This document shows positions 7,980 through 8,103 of a DNA stretch of 8,103 nt, piece after piece (within the stretch, counting starts at the first letter, position 1; every line of letters begins with the position of its first letter). The stretch is from assembly GCA_040758525.1 (NCBI GenBank), contig JBFLVQ010000443.1, positions 1-8,103 on the forward strand, written 5' to 3'. Both the position numbers and the translations under genes were made by a program. Source of the DNA: JBFLVQ01 sp040758525 (GTDB lineage: Bacteria > Acidobacteriota > Blastocatellia > Chloracidobacteriales > JADJPF01). Below the pieces are notes generated by a model, which worked only from the letters and a program-made list of their open reading frames with translations, ran no database searches and had not been told where the DNA came from.

Positions 7980-7982
7980 TGA
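7425..7982 (+). pseudogene. Orphan Rhs core fragment
   Basis: A displaced piece of an rhs gene, 185 codons plus a TGA stop at 7980-7982. It aligns end to end with residues 369-553 of the large Rhs protein: 13 amino-acid differences (93% identity) against about 62 base differences, so most changes are silent. It contains several YD motifs (SYTYDAKFN, YSYDTNGN) but no Rhs N-terminus, no core end, no DPxGL and no toxin. The only in-frame initiator near the front is GTG 7506, which is just the Val of GVRTK and has no Shine-Dalgarno. GC is about 47%, like the Rhs core and unlike the immunity gene. It is best read as a remnant of a second rhs gene left by rearrangement, probably not expressed as a protein on its own. 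Confidence 0.85.
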
Positions 7983-8076
7983 TGAAAAGGTCAAGACCTC
8001 AGCGGTAAAAAAGAGGTCTTCCCCCACGGATAAGCGTGCTGAAGAAATAGCTGGTGATAAGAAGATGGCAAAATAG
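7972..8076 (+). CDS. Doubtful Lys-rich mini-ORF (34 aa)
   Basis: ATG at 7972 opens a 34-codon frame, different from the Rhs fragment frame, ending at TAG 8074-8076. The product begins MSIDEKVKTS and ends AGDKKMAK, with many Lys, Arg, Asp and Glu. There is no Shine-Dalgarno, and the start lies inside the Rhs repeat, where copy 1 has ACG in place of ATG. It may be chance, or the truncated end of a gene whose front was replaced by the fragment. Confidence 0.15.
   Translation: MSIDEKVKTSAVKKRSSPTDKRAEEIAGDKKMAK
7993..8020. repeat. Perfect 8-bp inverted repeat (hairpin)
   Basis: AAGACCTC (7993-8000) and GAGGTCTT (8013-8020) are exact reverse complements around a 12-base, A-rich loop. On the + strand the hairpin is followed by CCCCCAC and not by a T run, so it is not a standard intrinsic terminator in that direction. 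On the - strand it is followed by a weak CCTTTTC. It lies just past the end of the Rhs fragment. Confidence 0.5.
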
Positions 8077-8103
8077 TAGGAGCAAACAGACCAGGTGTAT
8101 GGG

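Noticed and set aside
7506..7982. A 158-residue protein starting at GTG 7506
   Set aside because: The GTG is an internal Val codon of the Rhs repeat, shared with the large gene, without a ribosome site. The homologous frame reaches back to 7425.

Overview
The window is the greater part of one polymorphic-toxin (Rhs/YD-repeat) locus on the + strand. It suggests a bacterium, probably Gram-negative, with moderate GC (about 45% in the long gene by hand count on sample lines). I cannot name the genus or phylum from this sequence.

Layout. (1) 3-6923: one very long reading frame, open to the left edge of the window, so the gene starts upstream. It reads, in order: the end of what looks like an Ig-like domain, an Rhs N-terminal (DUF6531-like) segment, about 1,600 residues of YD repeats, the Rhs-associated core ending in DPTGL at residues 1837-1841, and a 444-residue variable C-terminus. 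That C-terminus holds a Gly-rich pre-toxin region and ends in a JAMM/JAB-like metallopeptidase-type domain with an HTHPSG motif. (2) 6945-7352: a small, AT-rich, acidic protein gene just after the toxin, the expected place for the cognate immunity gene. (3) 7353-7424: a short spacer. (4) 7425-7982: an orphan Rhs fragment with no start signal, colinear without gaps with 1170-1724 of the big gene (about 89% identical by hand count, 93% in protein). (5) 7983-8103: a short tail with a perfect 8-bp hairpin and a doubtful Lys-rich mini-ORF.

How it fits together. Rhs proteins of this kind carry a toxin tip at the C-terminus, and the gene directly behind the tip normally protects the producer. GC falls from about 45% in the core to about 34% just before the toxin domain (near 6480) and about 33% in the immunity gene, which fits a swappable toxin-immunity cassette. 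The orphan fragment is a remnant of another rhs copy. Unlike classic orphan Rhs tips, it matches the N-terminal part of the core (residues 369-553), not the DPxGL junction, and it carries no toxin of its own.

Residue numbers count from the Met codon at 66, which is a convenience and not a claimed start.
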